From Platycnemis pennipes (taxonomy: Eukaryota > Arthropoda > Insecta > Odonata > Platycnemididae): 64,000 nucleotides of DNA. The notes under the pieces are model-generated. The model made no database searches and had not been told where the DNA came from. It was given only the letters and a program-made list of their open reading frames with translations. The translations under genes and the position numbers were made by a program. How positions within the stretch are numbered: the stretch's first letter is position 1; each line of letters opens with the position of its first letter. Below, piece by piece: positions 19,260-32,430 of the stretch. The DNA lies in NCBI GenBank assembly GCA_933228895.1, contig OW121855.1:48126698-48190697 (forward strand). The letters are read 5' to 3'.

Positions 19260-20416
19260 CTGAAAATAAAATAGGAAAAATTAGAAAAAAGCCGTCACAG
19301 AATTAAAAAATTCCAATCACATGTCGACAGCACCGAATAAGTTCTCAAATACTCCAAATATTTTAATGTGTCATAATTATCACACACTTAGTTTTCTACC
19401 AAGGGGGCGGAAAAGTTGATCATAATATTAAGGTTGTCGACTAAATGATGAAATAAAAATTTGGGAAATGCAGTGAAATTGTCAAAATTATGGATACTAA
19501 GGCGAATAAAAACTAATAAGATAAAAGAGGGGAATGAGGCTAATTGGTGCTAATTGACGGAAGCAAGGTTTAAGGATGACGAGGAGTTAGAATGAAAGAG
19601 GGAATCATCTCAGGGTCTCACTCGAAGTTAAACCGTGTGAGACCACAGGGTGAATGACCGCCTTCTCAAAACTTGACCAACAGGGACGATGGGGATGAAA
19701 GGAAAAGGAGTAGGTGGGAGAAAGAGAATGGAATGAGATGGGAAGGTAGGAGACGAGGAGTTAAGGTCTTCGTGACTAGCGACGCGGTACCACCCCCGCT
19801 AGCAGGGGAATGAAATGGATTCGGTAGATAGGGGCACAAGTACATTGCAATTTTACAGGAAATGGTCCCCATGGTCCTAAATAAGAAACAAGCCCTAGGA
19901 AGTGGGTGAAAAGGTAGAGCAGCTCTTATTCATTTCTCCATTCGTTTAGGATTAATCCTATGTCCTAAAGAGATTCTCCATTTATTTCCTCAAAATATCC
20001 CAACGAATGTGACGAATAGAAACAAGACCAGTGTTATTTCTCATGTAAATAAACATCAACTTTCGTTCGATACACTTCCAGATTCAGGCGTTTGGTTAGG
20101 CTTACATTTTTTCGCAGGACTAAGGCTACACCGTGTAGCCCCGCAAGTTCTTCCTCCCTCATAACGCGTGAACATGGCGAAACAAATGATGCTAATTTAC
20201 AACAGCATATTTTTTGTAAAAAATTATTTCAAATCGATTCAGCGGTATTTTAAGAGAAATATTAATACACTTGTATGCATAACTACATTGAATAGCATTG
20301 CAATACAACTGCATGTCTTATATTTTCCTCAGGGTGGTAGCATTGTGTCTATTGTAAAATGATACCACCATAATCACCTAATACATCAATTGCATGCACG
20401 GAGTATTATTTTTTTG

Positions 20417-20635
20417 CATGCCTGCATGGTTAAGACACGAGGGCCTGATAGAGACAATCTAAGAGTGAAAAGTGAACAGGAAGAATGGAAAAGTAGGCCT
20501 CGGATGAGATATATGGAACAAGTTGTGAAGGATGTGAAAGAAAAGAATTACATCAAAATGAAGAGGTTAGCTGATAAGAGAAATGAATGGAGAGCTGCGT
20601 CAAACCAATATTAGGATTGTTGACCGATGAAGATG
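20417..20635 (+). pseudogene. RTE-like LINE, 5'-truncated 3' end (copy 2)
   Basis: The open frame includes RPRMRYMEQVVKDVKEKNYI then KMKRLADKRNEWRAASNQ. This is the closing stretch of RTE-like LINE ORF2 seen in many invertebrates. The 3' UTR is GATTGTTGACCGATGA, as in copies 1 and 3. Only about 70 codons remain. Confidence 0.85.
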
Positions 20636-20639
20636 CATG

Positions 20640-23600
20640 GTACATACTATGGGTAAACTTATTCTCTCTGACTGATAATGCATGGCTGGAGATGGTTGAA
20701 TGTGATGGTGACCCCCTGCCACAAACACTTCAAATTACTCACCAGTGATATTTAATGGATGCAGATAACACCTTGAATGATGAATGTTTAAACAAATTAT
20801 CATAAAGTTTTGATGAGTAACTGACGTAAAATAAAATACCAAGTTTTGTAGTGAGGTGTAAGTTTTCACCCGTACTTCGTGAACATTAAGGCTATCAGGG
20901 GAAAATGAGATAGGTACAATAAATTCGTAATAATATGATAATCGTAATAATATGTCTACTTGGTGTCCGAACTAATGTTTTTTTTTAATGCCGCACGATT
21001 TACAGACAAACGATAACAATACAAAAACCGAAGCCGACGACAACACCACGCTAAGAATGGGTAATTAGAACTCACTGGAGGTACGGAAACTGCAGAACAC
21101 TCAGCTGTTGCACTCAGGGTCGCTTTGACACCGAGAAAGCGATACAAAAATGGTTACTAATGGCCGTTAATTGCTTTTGATTCACTGAAGAGACACCCTA
21201 ACGTGACCTTGAAGCGGATATGGAGCGGAAAATTTTTATTGAACTTGATTGACCACGATTTAGTAGGCCGTGACAAAGGTTAAAAAATGAGAAGAATGGG
21301 AAAAGATAGAAGAGGAAATAAACAAATACCAATCAGCCTTCCGAATGAAATTTGTGCTATTATAAATGTTTGATTGTGCATTGCCACAAAATACTTTTAC
21401 CATGGCCACGTTACAATAAATGCTACCAGCTCTAAAAACCTGAACTCGGAGGAGAGGGAAGATATTGTTGGTATAATTATTTGTTGGGACTTATTATCAT
21501 ATAAAATTCATGTTGTAAGGAGAGGGCGCAAAATACAGAGGAAATCCATTGGATGGAATACCTTTAGCTCATTAAAGAGGATTATCGTTCGGAAAAGGTG
21601 TACATATTTCATACATAGTATACATTACAGGTTTACAAGGTGGTATTTAGTCATTTGCCTTATTTGTCACCATACCTTAAAATTATTGATCATCAAATCA
21701 TACTTGAAAGTTGGAACTCATACCCAGATCAACCCATCAACGCAATGCACTAGTATGGAAACTGGTAAAAATTTTGGGTGACTAAAAGATACGAGCTCAT
21801 GAGGTTGTCTTGATAAGTAGCCGAGGACAGAGATATTGACAATAAGGATTATAGCGGTTTAATTTTTGGGTTGGACTGACATGATTGGAGTCTAATTTGA
21901 AATGAATTTAGGTTGTACAGGAATATATATCCTGACAGCTACATCTATATTTACTCAATACCATGCAAGTCACCGTGAGGGTGTGTGACCGGGGAAAACA
22001 AGATCATCAAACATGCACTATCGGTATGCAATTAGGCTAAAAATAAACAAAAAAGTACTCGGTGTTTTTGTGCAGATATTTTTCTTTTCAATGACCTAAG
22101 AGATTGTGATACGTTTACAACTTCGAAGAAGAATTAAGTAGGTGACTCGGCAAAAATATTAAATTATTAAGATTACCTGCGTAATATGTCTACACTTTTA
22201 TTAAAATCGACGATGTTTTCAACAAATAATAGTTATTTTCAAAGTATCTAGTGAACAACCTATCGTGTATACATTGTCTCGGTCAAAGAGGGGATAGGTA
22301 AATAGAAGGCAGGGTGAAAAATTAAAAATCCTAGCATTAGAGGTGATAGCAAATCTTTCATGAATTTCAGAGATCAAGGTTGAAATGACTTTGTATGTAT
22401 TCTCTCTAAAACGACGGAAAATCTGAGCTCTTCAAACTTCATGTCTAATTTCAAAGCCTCTAATGAAAAAATTAATTCGGCATACATAAGTAACACTCTT
22501 CTTTCATTATTTTCGTTGTCTGTCCATTCCTCCTCGCTCCAGGAGATGGTTAACAATTCGTCGCACCGTAATGCTAGAAAATGCAAGAGATATTATAGGA
22601 ATGCGTACGCTATAATGATAGGAGCCAAATCAATTGTGATTCACTGAGATTTTGAAAGTCGTTACGGTGCCGAGAAATTTTAGAAAAAATTTCATGTTTC
22701 AGTTCAAAACTAAATTGGTCCATGGTTGACATATTAATGTTCCCATTTCTCTTTCTCTTTATGCATGTATTGACAAAAACTCTTTCAATAAGTCACTGAA
22801 GTTATGGAGACGAAAGTATAAAGTATTGCATGAGTCAGTAACACACATTAACAAGGGTTATCACTTTTTCAGACATAGGTATGACGCGGAAAAAATACAT
22901 TCCCAAAGCAACTGTGAAAATCTGTTAGACACAAGTTTTGATTTGATAAATCAATTCAAATGATTTTAACCTATTTTTCAGGTCTCCTGTGATGTGAAAG
23001 CGTTAAGTTCTAGCACCTCTAAATACTATTTAATTTATATCAAAATCGAGTGGAAATGGTTTACCTTGCGGTTAGGCTAATTCTAATAATTTTAAGGAAT
23101 TATGGTATGAGTACTCTAGTTACACGAAGGAAACTTTGAAAATAACTTAAAAGTATCGTTCCTATACAATATAATTTTCATAAAATAGATCATATGAGCG
23201 AGGTTGCACATTTATAAGGAACAAAAACATCACTTACTATTAGGCTTGGCCCTTATGCTATTAGGCAATTAAACTTTCTTATGTTTAATACAATATCTTT
23301 AGTTCTTTTTTTGAGAGTATACCTACACCAGTTAAATAATGAAGTAGCGAACCTATCAATTTGAACAACATTTTGAAGGAAACATGAGCCTAAGTGATAG
23401 GGAACTTGATATTTTATGTTACTTTTGTCAAAAGACACCCTTTGTTATCCCGAGTTGGGTGTCAAGGAAGACAGATAATTGGAATAGGATAAAAATGCAA
23501 CAAATGGCTGGCTTTTACAAATCTTTTTTGCATGTATGAAAGATATACGTAGCTTTTTAAACAGTTTGTCGAAAAAATTATGTTGTACGCAGCGGATGAA

Positions 23601-23940
23601 TATAATTTTCCCAGAGGAGAAACATACGTCAAGGAACAAAACCTTTTCTGCTTAACTAACTTAGAGATAACTAAGTCCTCGATGAAATCATTATCATCAA
23701 AACTAGAAGGTCACCGAAGAACTCACTTGCGATTCCGCTCGCTACACCGAACTCGTCTATTTAAACGGCAAAAATGACATTAATGGGCTCATAAATACGA
23801 ACAACTTCCCTTAAATGATCTTTGTGAAACGTCATCCTTTGTAAACGATGGGAAGAAAAAATGCTTCACTGGTTTCACGTTTTCAGTGGAAATCAGAACG
23901 CGGCGCATTTCGCCGAATTGTTATTGAACGGATATGGGAA
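20640..23940. other. No gene recognised
   Basis: AT-rich sequence with scattered short ORFs on both strands. None has recognisable motifs or convincing splice borders. A plus frame at 21374-21781 and a charged minus frame at 22374-22586 are open but look like chance. Confidence 0.5.
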
Positions 23941-23944
23941 AGCT

Positions 23945-24115
23945 ATTAAATGTCGCCGGCTGTAGCAAGCAAGTCAGTAAGATGCTGGCCTGGCAACCCA
24001 AAGGTCGACGGTTCTAATCCAAGAGCATGGATGTAGTGTTTTCGAAAATTCACAAACCCAAATACTCCAATAACTGTCCTATTCCGACCACACAACTGTG
24101 CAAGGAACGTAATAT
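23945..24115 (+). mobile_element. tRNA-headed SINE (family 2)
   Basis: TAGCAAGCAAGTCAGTAAGA (A-box-like), an anticodon-like arm GCTGGCCTGGCAACCC, then GACGGTTCTAATCC (B box) in the right spacing. A non-tRNA tail follows. It is not a functional tRNA because the acceptor ends do not pair. Confidence 0.65.
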
Positions 24116-25129
24116 AGTGTAGCGAGAAAAAAGAAGAATTGGCAGGGGTTGTCTAAGGCCGCAAAGTAGTATACGTCACGCATTCTGTAGGATCGCGAAT
24201 GTTATATGAAAGAAAATGGACTAATACCAATTTAGTTTTTGACTTTCCATGACCTACTTCACTATTCCGCATTCGTTTGCGATTCTGCTGAACATGTAAC
24301 GCGAAATTACTTTTCAGGACACAGGTTTTTGAAAATTCACTGACCATCATTCACTTTTAACAATATCATTGCTTACATCTTACTTTGCATAGATATTACT
24401 TGACGGAAATTTTCAACGACACCTCACTCAATGTTCTTTCGCATCGGATTCCGGAGATGTACTAATTATTGCGCGCACCAAACGGCAAAAGGTGTGCCTG
24501 CTTCTTCCATTCGCCCCACGCTGGTTTATGCTTATGATGTGTACCTTATAACCTTCATTCTTTCTTTTGCCCAGTTGTTTATCGTGTAACCATGCATATT
24601 TTGTCATCTAGAAGGTATTGTAATTTCAAATGTTTCATGAAAACTTAACGCTCGGGTTTATGGCCGAGGGAGCCTATTGATGCCCTGATGGGTTCGATGT
24701 ATTCATCGTGAAAACATTTCAATGCATGAAATGTATAGTTTGCACCGCAAGAAGGGATTGCGTTTGCCTTAGCAGCTGAAAATGCCGCGATCGGGGCTTT
24801 TGGTTCGGAGGCCGGCGGCGGAGGAAAATATCGGCCACCGAGGTGTATTAGCGGCGGTGAAAAACGAAGAGCTTCTGGAAAGGGATCCTTTGAATATCGC
24901 ATGCACTTCTTCGCGAGATGGAGGAGAACCTTCAAAGAGCGAATGCCTACGCACGGAGGAAAGTTCGTGGAATACATACTCATTATGTGACAAAGTTAGT
25001 GGATAAGACGAATAATAAGTTTTTTTTGCAGGGCGTAGGGGGAATAATACGTGAGGAAGAAAACATAGGTTGGACGGAGTGATGAGAGGTAGGAAGCATG
25101 TATGCTAAATAAGAAAGATTGGTAATTTG

Positions 25130-25195
25130 CATTACGTAGCCATTCTTATGCCATTACGTAGCCATTCTTATGCCATTACGTAGCCATTACTTATG
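25130..25195. repeat. Tandem repeat, 22 bp x 3
   Basis: CATTACGTAGCCATTCTTAT plus GC occurs twice exactly and a third time with a small change. Non-coding minisatellite. Confidence 0.9.
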
Positions 25196-26032
25196 ATAAA
25201 AAAAATGAAGAAAATCAGTACCAAAAGGAGCGCTGGTCATTGACGGAAAACAATGGTTAAATAAGTACGATGTCAGTGAAAACTGAGTGAAAATGAGAGG
25301 CATAAAGATACTGAAAATGATAAACAGAGTAAACAGGGCGGAGGGAGAGTGAAAAGTTTGGACATCATTAAGAGGAATGAAAATTTTAGTGTGAAGAAGA
25401 ATATGTTGCCGAGTAAAATGAGTTGGTTGAGAAGTGGAGATATTAAAGAATTCCGTGACGATAAATGGTAACATTCTGAAGGACCACAACCAACAAAAAC
25501 GTTCTGTACGATCTCCGGAAAAAAACAATGAAATGATTCCTCATCCCCAGAAAATGCTGGTGGGAAAAATCGACTGAAAAAGAATGTGGAGGAAATACAA
25601 ATTTTCCTGAATGCTCCCAAAATAATCATAAGAGAGATAGAAAAAGTAAAAATCCAGTCAGTATATCATCATTAGGAGAAGGACTTTAAAAAGAGTAATG
25701 CTGCCTCCAAAAAGTGATTAAAATCAAGTAATTTACAGGGCAAGTTTAGCTTAGAATACCATATAAAACACTTTATCTTAAACTTCTGACCAAATCCTAA
25801 AGATATATTTATGCAAATACTCCACTTAGCAAGCATACATTCAGAACCTCGCCGAGAATTGTCACTTCCGGTGGATAGAACTTTTCAAATGCGTACGCCA
25901 AGACCTGTGCTAAGCACCAGAGGGAGAATTGATCATTTCCGTGCACAACATAATCCGTGTATCGCTCAAAAGAGGGATAAGAAACTTTACTTTTACCAGA
26001 GTCGAATAAAATCCACCAGCGAAGAGTAGGCC

Positions 26033-26098
26033 ATGGCTCCAGAGTTCGGAGGACGCGCCCCTGGCGGAGGGAGCTGGAAGCGGCGGAGTCGATGCGAG
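26033..26098 (+). CDS. Possible first coding exon in a CpG-rich patch
   Basis: GCCATGG gives a good start context. The frame MAPEFGGRAPGGGSWKRRSR then CE runs 22 codons to a strong donor GAG|GTACGT. The bases are much more GC-rich than the surroundings and are followed by a pyrimidine-rich tract (26150-26260). No downstream partner exon was recognised, and the peptide matches nothing I know, so this is only a candidate. Confidence 0.22.
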
Positions 26099-26940
26099 GT
26101 ACGTCGTGCTCATCCTATCGTCCAGCCGAAAACAACCCTACGGCCCCTAATCCACTTCTCGACCCTTCCCCTCTCTCGCCTTACCCCGCCGCTCCTTCCT
26201 CCCCCCACTCCCTCCCCATCCAATCCCTTACATGCCCTCCCCCTCCGCCTGTCCTAACCAATTCTCAGTTCTCTAGATCCTCCCCACCTTCGACCCCACC
26301 CCGTTATATCCTTCACTGTCAATCAGGCGATGTGCTTTGTTCAGCCGCGGAAACCTTCCGGGCGGAGGCTTCAGCGGGCTTTATCTTTCGGCGCATGAGG
26401 ATGTAGCTACGCGAAAATTCTTTGAGACGAAGGAAGTTTTCAAAGCCTCCGAATCTGAGAGAGCAGAAAAATTGTGGGAAGCTGAAATTCACTGGGGACA
26501 GTTTAGCGAACTGAGCCGGAGAGGGTATTCATTGAATTTTCCCTGACGCGAAATGCTTCACACAACAGATAGCATGATTCTTTATCATTTCAACCTTTTC
26601 TATATCTTGAAATGCCAGAGGTCTTAAACTTAATCAATAATTCTATCATGGGGAATTAAAGATTGAGTAATTACTCCACGAAATTCAAATAAAATATATA
26701 ATTGACTGAGCTCACCGAAGTAGTACTGATACCAGGACAGCAGTTTCAGTCATCTCAAAGTCATACTATATCTCCTTTTATCCTTAATTTACATCAATTA
26801 CATCAGCTCTAACTACGCCGTACTACGTTATTATTCGCGGATCACATGCCCAACTGGTGATCTAAACATTGCCATGGCTGGGTGAAAAAAAGCTCTCCAT
26901 AAAAATATGGAAAAAATGAATTATAATATATTTTTGGTGA

Positions 26941-27036
26941 AGAAATCCGAAGATATTCCATCTTCGGATTTCTATTCCTTTTGATGCACTATTATCTATG
27001 ACTTTAAGTCATAGATAACAGTGCATCAAAAGGAAT
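26941..27036. repeat. Two adjacent hairpins
   Basis: First hairpin: AGAAATCCGAAGA (26941-26953) pairs exactly with 26961-26973 across a 7-base loop. Second: 26974-27004 pairs with 27006-27036, with one internal mismatch and a 1-base loop, containing ATTCCTTTTGATGCACT and TATCTATGACTT. They abut without a gap. Confidence 0.9.
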
Positions 27037-27834
27037 GCTTAGGTATTACGGTAACATCGTGCCTCAAATGATGAAAGCACGTTCAATGTAGGAACCTTCA
27101 ATGAGCTTTCACCATCATGTAACGTAATGTATTAAAATTAATACACTACACAAAAGGAACTACTAGATTAAAACGTTGATCAAAGATGAAACTTTGAAAT
27201 TTATCTAATTCTGATTTGTGTCTAATTTACGCACAATTGTGTTAAAAAATCGAAATCTGATTCGAACGAAAAGTGAAGAAAAACCATCTGTTTCCTCAAG
27301 TATTCCATCAATGGCCAATAAGTATCGAAATGTTCTTTGGAACCAGTTTCTAAAAGATTATAAGAAAGGCTCAGCCAAACAAAAACTTAGGTCACGCAGG
27401 AATTATTCACACAAACATTATTTTGGCAAATGTATGAATGACTCGTCAAAACTGAGGGAAAGAAAAATAGCACCAGTTTTTAGGTGCTCCATCAGCTTAG
27501 GTTTTATCTCCGAGGAAAGAGTACTTTTATTCTGACAAAGAAATCAACATAGGAAAATTATTCTTAAAACTCAGATGGGAAATATCGTCATCGATAATTT
27601 ATTGGCTAGTCATTTGACACCACGTGCAAGAAAATCAATAAAAGAGGAACAGCGTGACAGAGGTCTATAACAAGGTATAACAACGAGCATAACAAAGGTT
27701 TAACGGATGTTTAAATATCTCCCATGAGTTCATTCTCCGTAAACCTCCCATCCGTTAGTTTTATAATATATTATAGGAATGGATTCTAGAATGTGAAAAT
27801 GCTGATCACATTTCCGAATGGAATTTCTTTTACG

Positions 27835-28005
27835 TCGTCGATCAAAAACTCTACTAATCAGCAGGGTTCCAAATCATAACTGTATGGACTCCAGAGCGAG
27901 GAATGGATCAGAATTCCAGATTCGGATGGATGGGAATCATAACCCTGCCAATCCAAGAGATAGGAGACTATTGGTTGTGATCTACTGGCAAAGAAAGGAC
28001 GTTTT
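27835..28005 (+). repeat. 171-bp dispersed repeat, copy 1
   Basis: Matches 30103-30273 with three substitutions visible (about 98% identity). The sequence contains CAGGGTTCCAAATCATAACT and GGGAATCATAACCCTGCC, which are imperfectly inverted to each other. No family recognised, no coding potential. Confidence 0.92.
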
Positions 28006-28056
28006 AGGGGAATTCAGAAATTAGAAGCGATGATAAATTCCTGAATACCCCTAAAA
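28002..28056. repeat. Inverted repeat at the repeat's right edge
   Basis: TTTTAGGGGAATTCAG (28002-28017) pairs with 28041-28056, one mismatch, 23-base loop. It begins inside the last bases of the 171-bp repeat and is absent after copy 2. Confidence 0.8.
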
Positions 28057-28099
28057 ATTCCCATGTACTAGGATCATCATATCTTTCATACCATATCAT

Positions 28100-28790
28100 T
28101 AAGGTGCACATACTTATCATTCTAACCAAACTGCCCGTTCTTTTCTTCCCTCATGCCCGATCGCCTCAAATTCAGCCTTATATTGAATCCTTCTGACTCC
28201 CTCACCCCTAATAACCCGATTCCATCCACTCACTCCACCTTCTCATAATTTCCTTAATCACTTTTCTTTCCTTTCACACCATTCCCCGTGCTTCCTTGTT
28301 TGTCTTCCTTTCAGCCAATCTTTACTTCCCCATTGCCTACTTCACCTGCATATCAAAAGCAGCCAGCGTATTTACGTACTCTTTCATTAAAGTCAACCTT
28401 TCGGTACCATACAATGCCAACACACCATTTCAGACTTTTCACCAGGCTATTCTGAACGGTCCCACTGCCATTAATTCTCCCCTACGAGGAAGCGCCTCTT
28501 TTGCAAATCGATTCTATTTCAAACGATTTCCAAGTACCATCTCGAATTCGTCCAATGCACCACTCAAGCAGCTAAATTACTCTACCTGCTTTAAAATATA
28601 TCGTCACACTTTTGAGTCCAATGCATCCGTCATTGTTCAGAAAAATCTCATTGCTTCACTTTCCTTACAGCTTAACTTCAATACGTACCGTTCGCATTGG
28701 TTTCTTGACAAATCTAGTATCATTTGTAAGCCTACTGGATGTCTGGCTAACTATGGTTTGGAAAGGCTAGATTGAGCTCTTGGGAAACAT
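28100..28790 (-). pseudogene. Degraded RTE-like LINE ORF2, reverse transcriptase C-terminal part
   Basis: The minus strand, with several stops, reads AKEALPRRGELM, then LALYGTERLTLMKEYVNTL, then AAFDMQ and RLAERKTNKE. This follows the order AKxAFxxRKELL - WSVALYGxETWTLxKxD - LEAFEMW - EHxTNEE of RTE-like LINEs. A long plus-strand open frame over the same bases (28296-28775) is its shadow. It is more decayed than the other LINE pieces. Confidence 0.6.
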
Positions 28791-30102
28791 GATGGAGAGT
28801 CAAAAGCGATCAATGGGAATGCACGGGGTATGCGGGCCACCAGGAACTTTCACGATGAGAAACATGAAAGAAAAAACATAACTGGGTGCCGCAATTAATC
28901 TTGAATAAAAAATGTATTAGCATTTTAATGAAAACATGAATCATTTCATTTTTCGCCTAAGTCGAGGAGGGGTGAATGTAGTAACCGCAATTAATTACTT
29001 GACAATTCATTTTTTTACGCGGCAGAGAACGAGTTAGCAGAAAATTTCGTTCTGTAACAAAGTTGAGTCTATAAATGAAGCGTTTTATTTGGTCATCAGA
29101 CGTATTCAAATGATTATTGAGAAAACTCCGTGTCCTTTGCAAAAAAAGCATTGACCTCGACATCGCCGAAGAGTTCTAATTAAAAATAGGCACAGTCAAA
29201 AAAAATGGATAAGGAAAAGTGTAAGGACATAAAAGGAATGCTCTGATTTTCTTGGTCACCTTAAGTACGAATCAACTCAAGAAAATATCAATAAAGACAA
29301 CGAGGACCAGTAAATGTAGAGCGCTCTCCTCAGTTAATTCAAATAGTCACACATGAATAACTCATGGCTTTTTCACAAGTCAAATAAAACACAGTCACAT
29401 CAAATAAAATCAAAGACTAGTTCAAGATTAACAAGGCTACGTCCATTCTCAATCGGGATGGCTGATTAATATTCTTTCGAGTGTCGACACCAAATACCAC
29501 ATATTTAAGGGAGGCTATATGCACTTTTTACTCGATCACATCCCATGAAAATAATGCAGAGGAACGTTGAATTCATGCAAAAATAAAGATGATTATGTAA
29601 TAATGGGGGTAAGTATGCTGCTTTGGAGATATGAGTTTCCATAATATAAGGAGAGTGCGCTAGGCGCAGGGGAAAACGAAGGAAAAATTCGTATGAAAAG
29701 GGAGGAAATACATAAAATTAAAGGGAAAATTCAAAGGAACCAAAAAAAATAGGGAGTGGACGACTTGTTGAGAGGTTACGAGACGTTGAAAGATGTGTTG
29801 GGGAGAAACGTTGGGGTAACGATGAAGAGGCAAGAAAGGAGATTTTAATTGAATTAATGGGAGGTTGAAATATGAGCGACCTAAGAGGGACACGATACAG
29901 AGATAACTGAATGCCAGAAGAGAAGACATTTCAGATACGACCATGTGATAGTCGGGAATCGAAGTGAGAAAATGCCCAAAGATCTAAGTTAATCTAAATA
30001 ATGCAAACCTTAACGGAAATGTAATTTAACATGAGTTCTATAAGTTTCCTCATAAATCATTATTTTATTTGCACGATTACATTGTTCCCCCCGCATTCTC
30101 AC

Positions 30103-30273
30103 TCGTCGATCAAAAAATCTACTAATCAGCAGGGTTCCAAATCATAACTGTATGGACTCCAGAGCGAGGAATGGATCAGAATTCCAGATTCGAATGGATG
30201 GGAATCATAACCCTGCCAATCCAAGAGATAGGAGACTATTGGTAGTGATCTACTGGCAAAGAAAGGACGTTTT
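30103..30273 (+). repeat. 171-bp dispersed repeat, copy 2
   Basis: Second copy of the 27835-28005 sequence, same orientation. It differs at positions in the A-run, in TTCGAATGG versus TTCGGATGG, and in GGTAGTG versus GGTTGTG. No target duplication is evident around either copy. Confidence 0.92.
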
Positions 30274-31356
30274 TATTATTTTATGTAGCACGCAACCGCT
30301 GCGACGCCCATGTGTCAAATTCCCTTTAAAAGATGACTACCAAAATGCCGTGTGACCGACAGTATAATCAGAGGAAGTATATTTATTGTATTTTCCAACA
30401 TAAATGAAACATTCCGCATAATCAGCCTTGAAGAAATAAATATTTACTATCACAAATCTCTAAGATCTTCCAATTGAATTCATAACCAATTGCGAGCATT
30501 TATATTTTTACCAGGCCTAGTTTTTGCACATGAATGAATATTTGACGAAAATATGGTACCTATAGTGACGCATTTTGAAGTGCTGAGACGTAACTGAAGA
30601 TCATTCTCATCCAAAGCATTTCTCTGATTACTATTATCCAAAAAGTATACTTTAAAGGAATACATTCTCTCTGATATGTGATGATATCTGTTCGCTCTGA
30701 TGATATCTGTATCAAAAGTATCTTCATTGGAAATAAAATTAGAAATTCACTTAAGTGCACGGACTGTCTAACCTAAATTAGTCTCCCCGAGAAAAAGACT
30801 GGCATAGCTTCCAATATGCAGGAAAATCATTTGCCTACAACGAACGATCATCGATTTAACCTGAACAGAGAGTTTCACATCAATCAACTAATCAACCTGC
30901 ATGAAAAGTTTTTGTGTTAACAAAAAAATTCCCTCTAGAATTTGGAATGAATTAATTACATAAATTAAACCGAAAACAGCTATAAAAGATTTTTTTCTTG
31001 AAATATAAATATGAATACATATTTTCAAATTTTGGAAATCCCTGGTGTTTTCAGTAAACAGTATAGTATCTTGAAAGGTGAGTGTTAATTCTTCCCTGCC
31101 GAGTCTTTGATATACTGAATTCTGAGCACCTCCAAGTGGATTTACTAACAATCGGATGGTAGCCAGAAGAGCAAGATTATGAAAGAGGGTGCTTTCGCAA
31201 GCAACAAGGATCACGGATCATGTTTTCGGTGAGATCCACTCTAGTTTACAAAGTTGCGTTTTCCTGCTAGAATGTTTGAAATAGCAATCATTCATTCACG
31301 TACTAAGAGGAATGAAATTGCAATTTGCCTACATGTTTTCAGCATAAACCAGTTGT

Positions 31357-31633
31357 CTCAGGCACGTAGCCAGAAATTTGCTTCGGGGAGGGGGGGTCGG
31401 GGGGGGGGTCTAAGTCTTGCGTAACTTGAAACAAATCAGCTTTGCCCATTCGGTGTCGACATGTTACAAATCTCTTGCCTTAATTTTCAGTGCTTGATAT
31501 TTACCTTTACAGTGCCCATACTTATCTCTTCTCATTCGTAAAGTTCATTGCTGAAATCAGAACAACAAAATTATTGGGAAAAAATTTCGGGAGGGGCTGA
31601 AGCACTAGAGCCCCCCCTGGCTACATGCCTGAG
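31357..31633. mobile_element. MITE (277 bp) with CTCAGGCACGTAGCCAG ends, 4-bp TSD TTGT
   Basis: CTCAGGCACGTAGCCAG at the left and inverted CTCAGGCATGTAGCCAG at the right. TTGT flanks both (31353-31356 and 31634-31637). G-runs lie inside both ends, as in the 7373 element, suggesting related termini but a different duplication length. Superfamily not assigned. Confidence 0.78.
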
Positions 31634-31999
31634 TTGTCCTGTATACAATCATATTTAGTCATTGATAAACAGTACTTATCAATAACTAATGTGATATAAA
31701 TGTTAAAGTCATTATAGTCACTTTCGCAAGAGTGCGAGAGAGCCGTATGCAAAAGAAAGTATCTATTTTTTTAATATTCAATAAATTTCACTTAAGGGTA
31801 AATATTGAGACTGCTTGTCAGTTAAATTAGGTCTAAATAAACGCATAAGTATTAGGTTGAATTAAACAAACCGTTGAGCCAGTTGAGCTTCTCCCCCTTT
31901 AGTGTTACGTAATTTATGGAAGGCCTCTAGAGGCTGATGACAAGTTGTGATGGCGAAGCTAAAACTGATGGCCGTGACAAAAGAGCGTAATTCTCCAAA

Positions 32000-32430
32000 G
32001 GTCACCTTTCAATGAGGGAAACAGGACCACCCGTACGATTTAACAGTTCACTGAAAGAAGGATAATGATTTTCCTGAGAGCTTAGGAGCTCAGCGAATTT
32101 AAGAACACATTCGCAATCCCCCTCTAAATATTTCCCGTCAAGAGATGCCTCCGGAAGAAGATCCCGACCAAAATCGGAGGCGCACGCCCGTTGACGGACG
32201 ATCGGCGCATGGAATGCAGCCGCCGCGGGTTCATCTCCCCCGTCCGCCCACGAAGCCTCCTCTCCTCCTCCCCCCTCCTCTCCCACGGACTCCATCCAAC
32301 ACGGCTAATCGGACGCTGCGAGCTTTCTCCGCTCGACGAATGATTTCCGATCGCATCAGTCCGTCTATCGCTTTGGAGGCGGCTCAGCCTTCGGATGGGA
32401 GGGCACTGGAACGGGTTATTTCGTAATTCC
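32000..32430. other. CpG-rich patch with overlapping open frames
   Basis: Minus frame from 32295 (MESVGEEGGGGEEASWADGG...) and plus frame from 32145 are both open through GC-rich sequence. Neither has a convincing splice donor. Could be a CpG-rich promoter or first exon; no function visible. Confidence 0.25.

Noticed and set aside
20956..21147. Upstream exon of the IRAG-like gene (…VKATLSATAECSAVSVPP| with GTGAGT)
   Set aside because: It ends in phase 0, whereas the 28-bp microexon needs an upstream exon ending with two codon bases; acceptor weak.
25187..25629. Two overlapping minus-strand hydrophobic frames of over 110 codons
   Set aside because: They translate an A/G-rich plus strand into Phe/Ser/Leu runs, a composition artefact, with no motif or splice sites.
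28296..28775. 159-codon plus-strand open frame
   Set aside because: The opposite strand reads as a decayed LINE ORF2 with motifs in the right order; the plus frame is its shadow.
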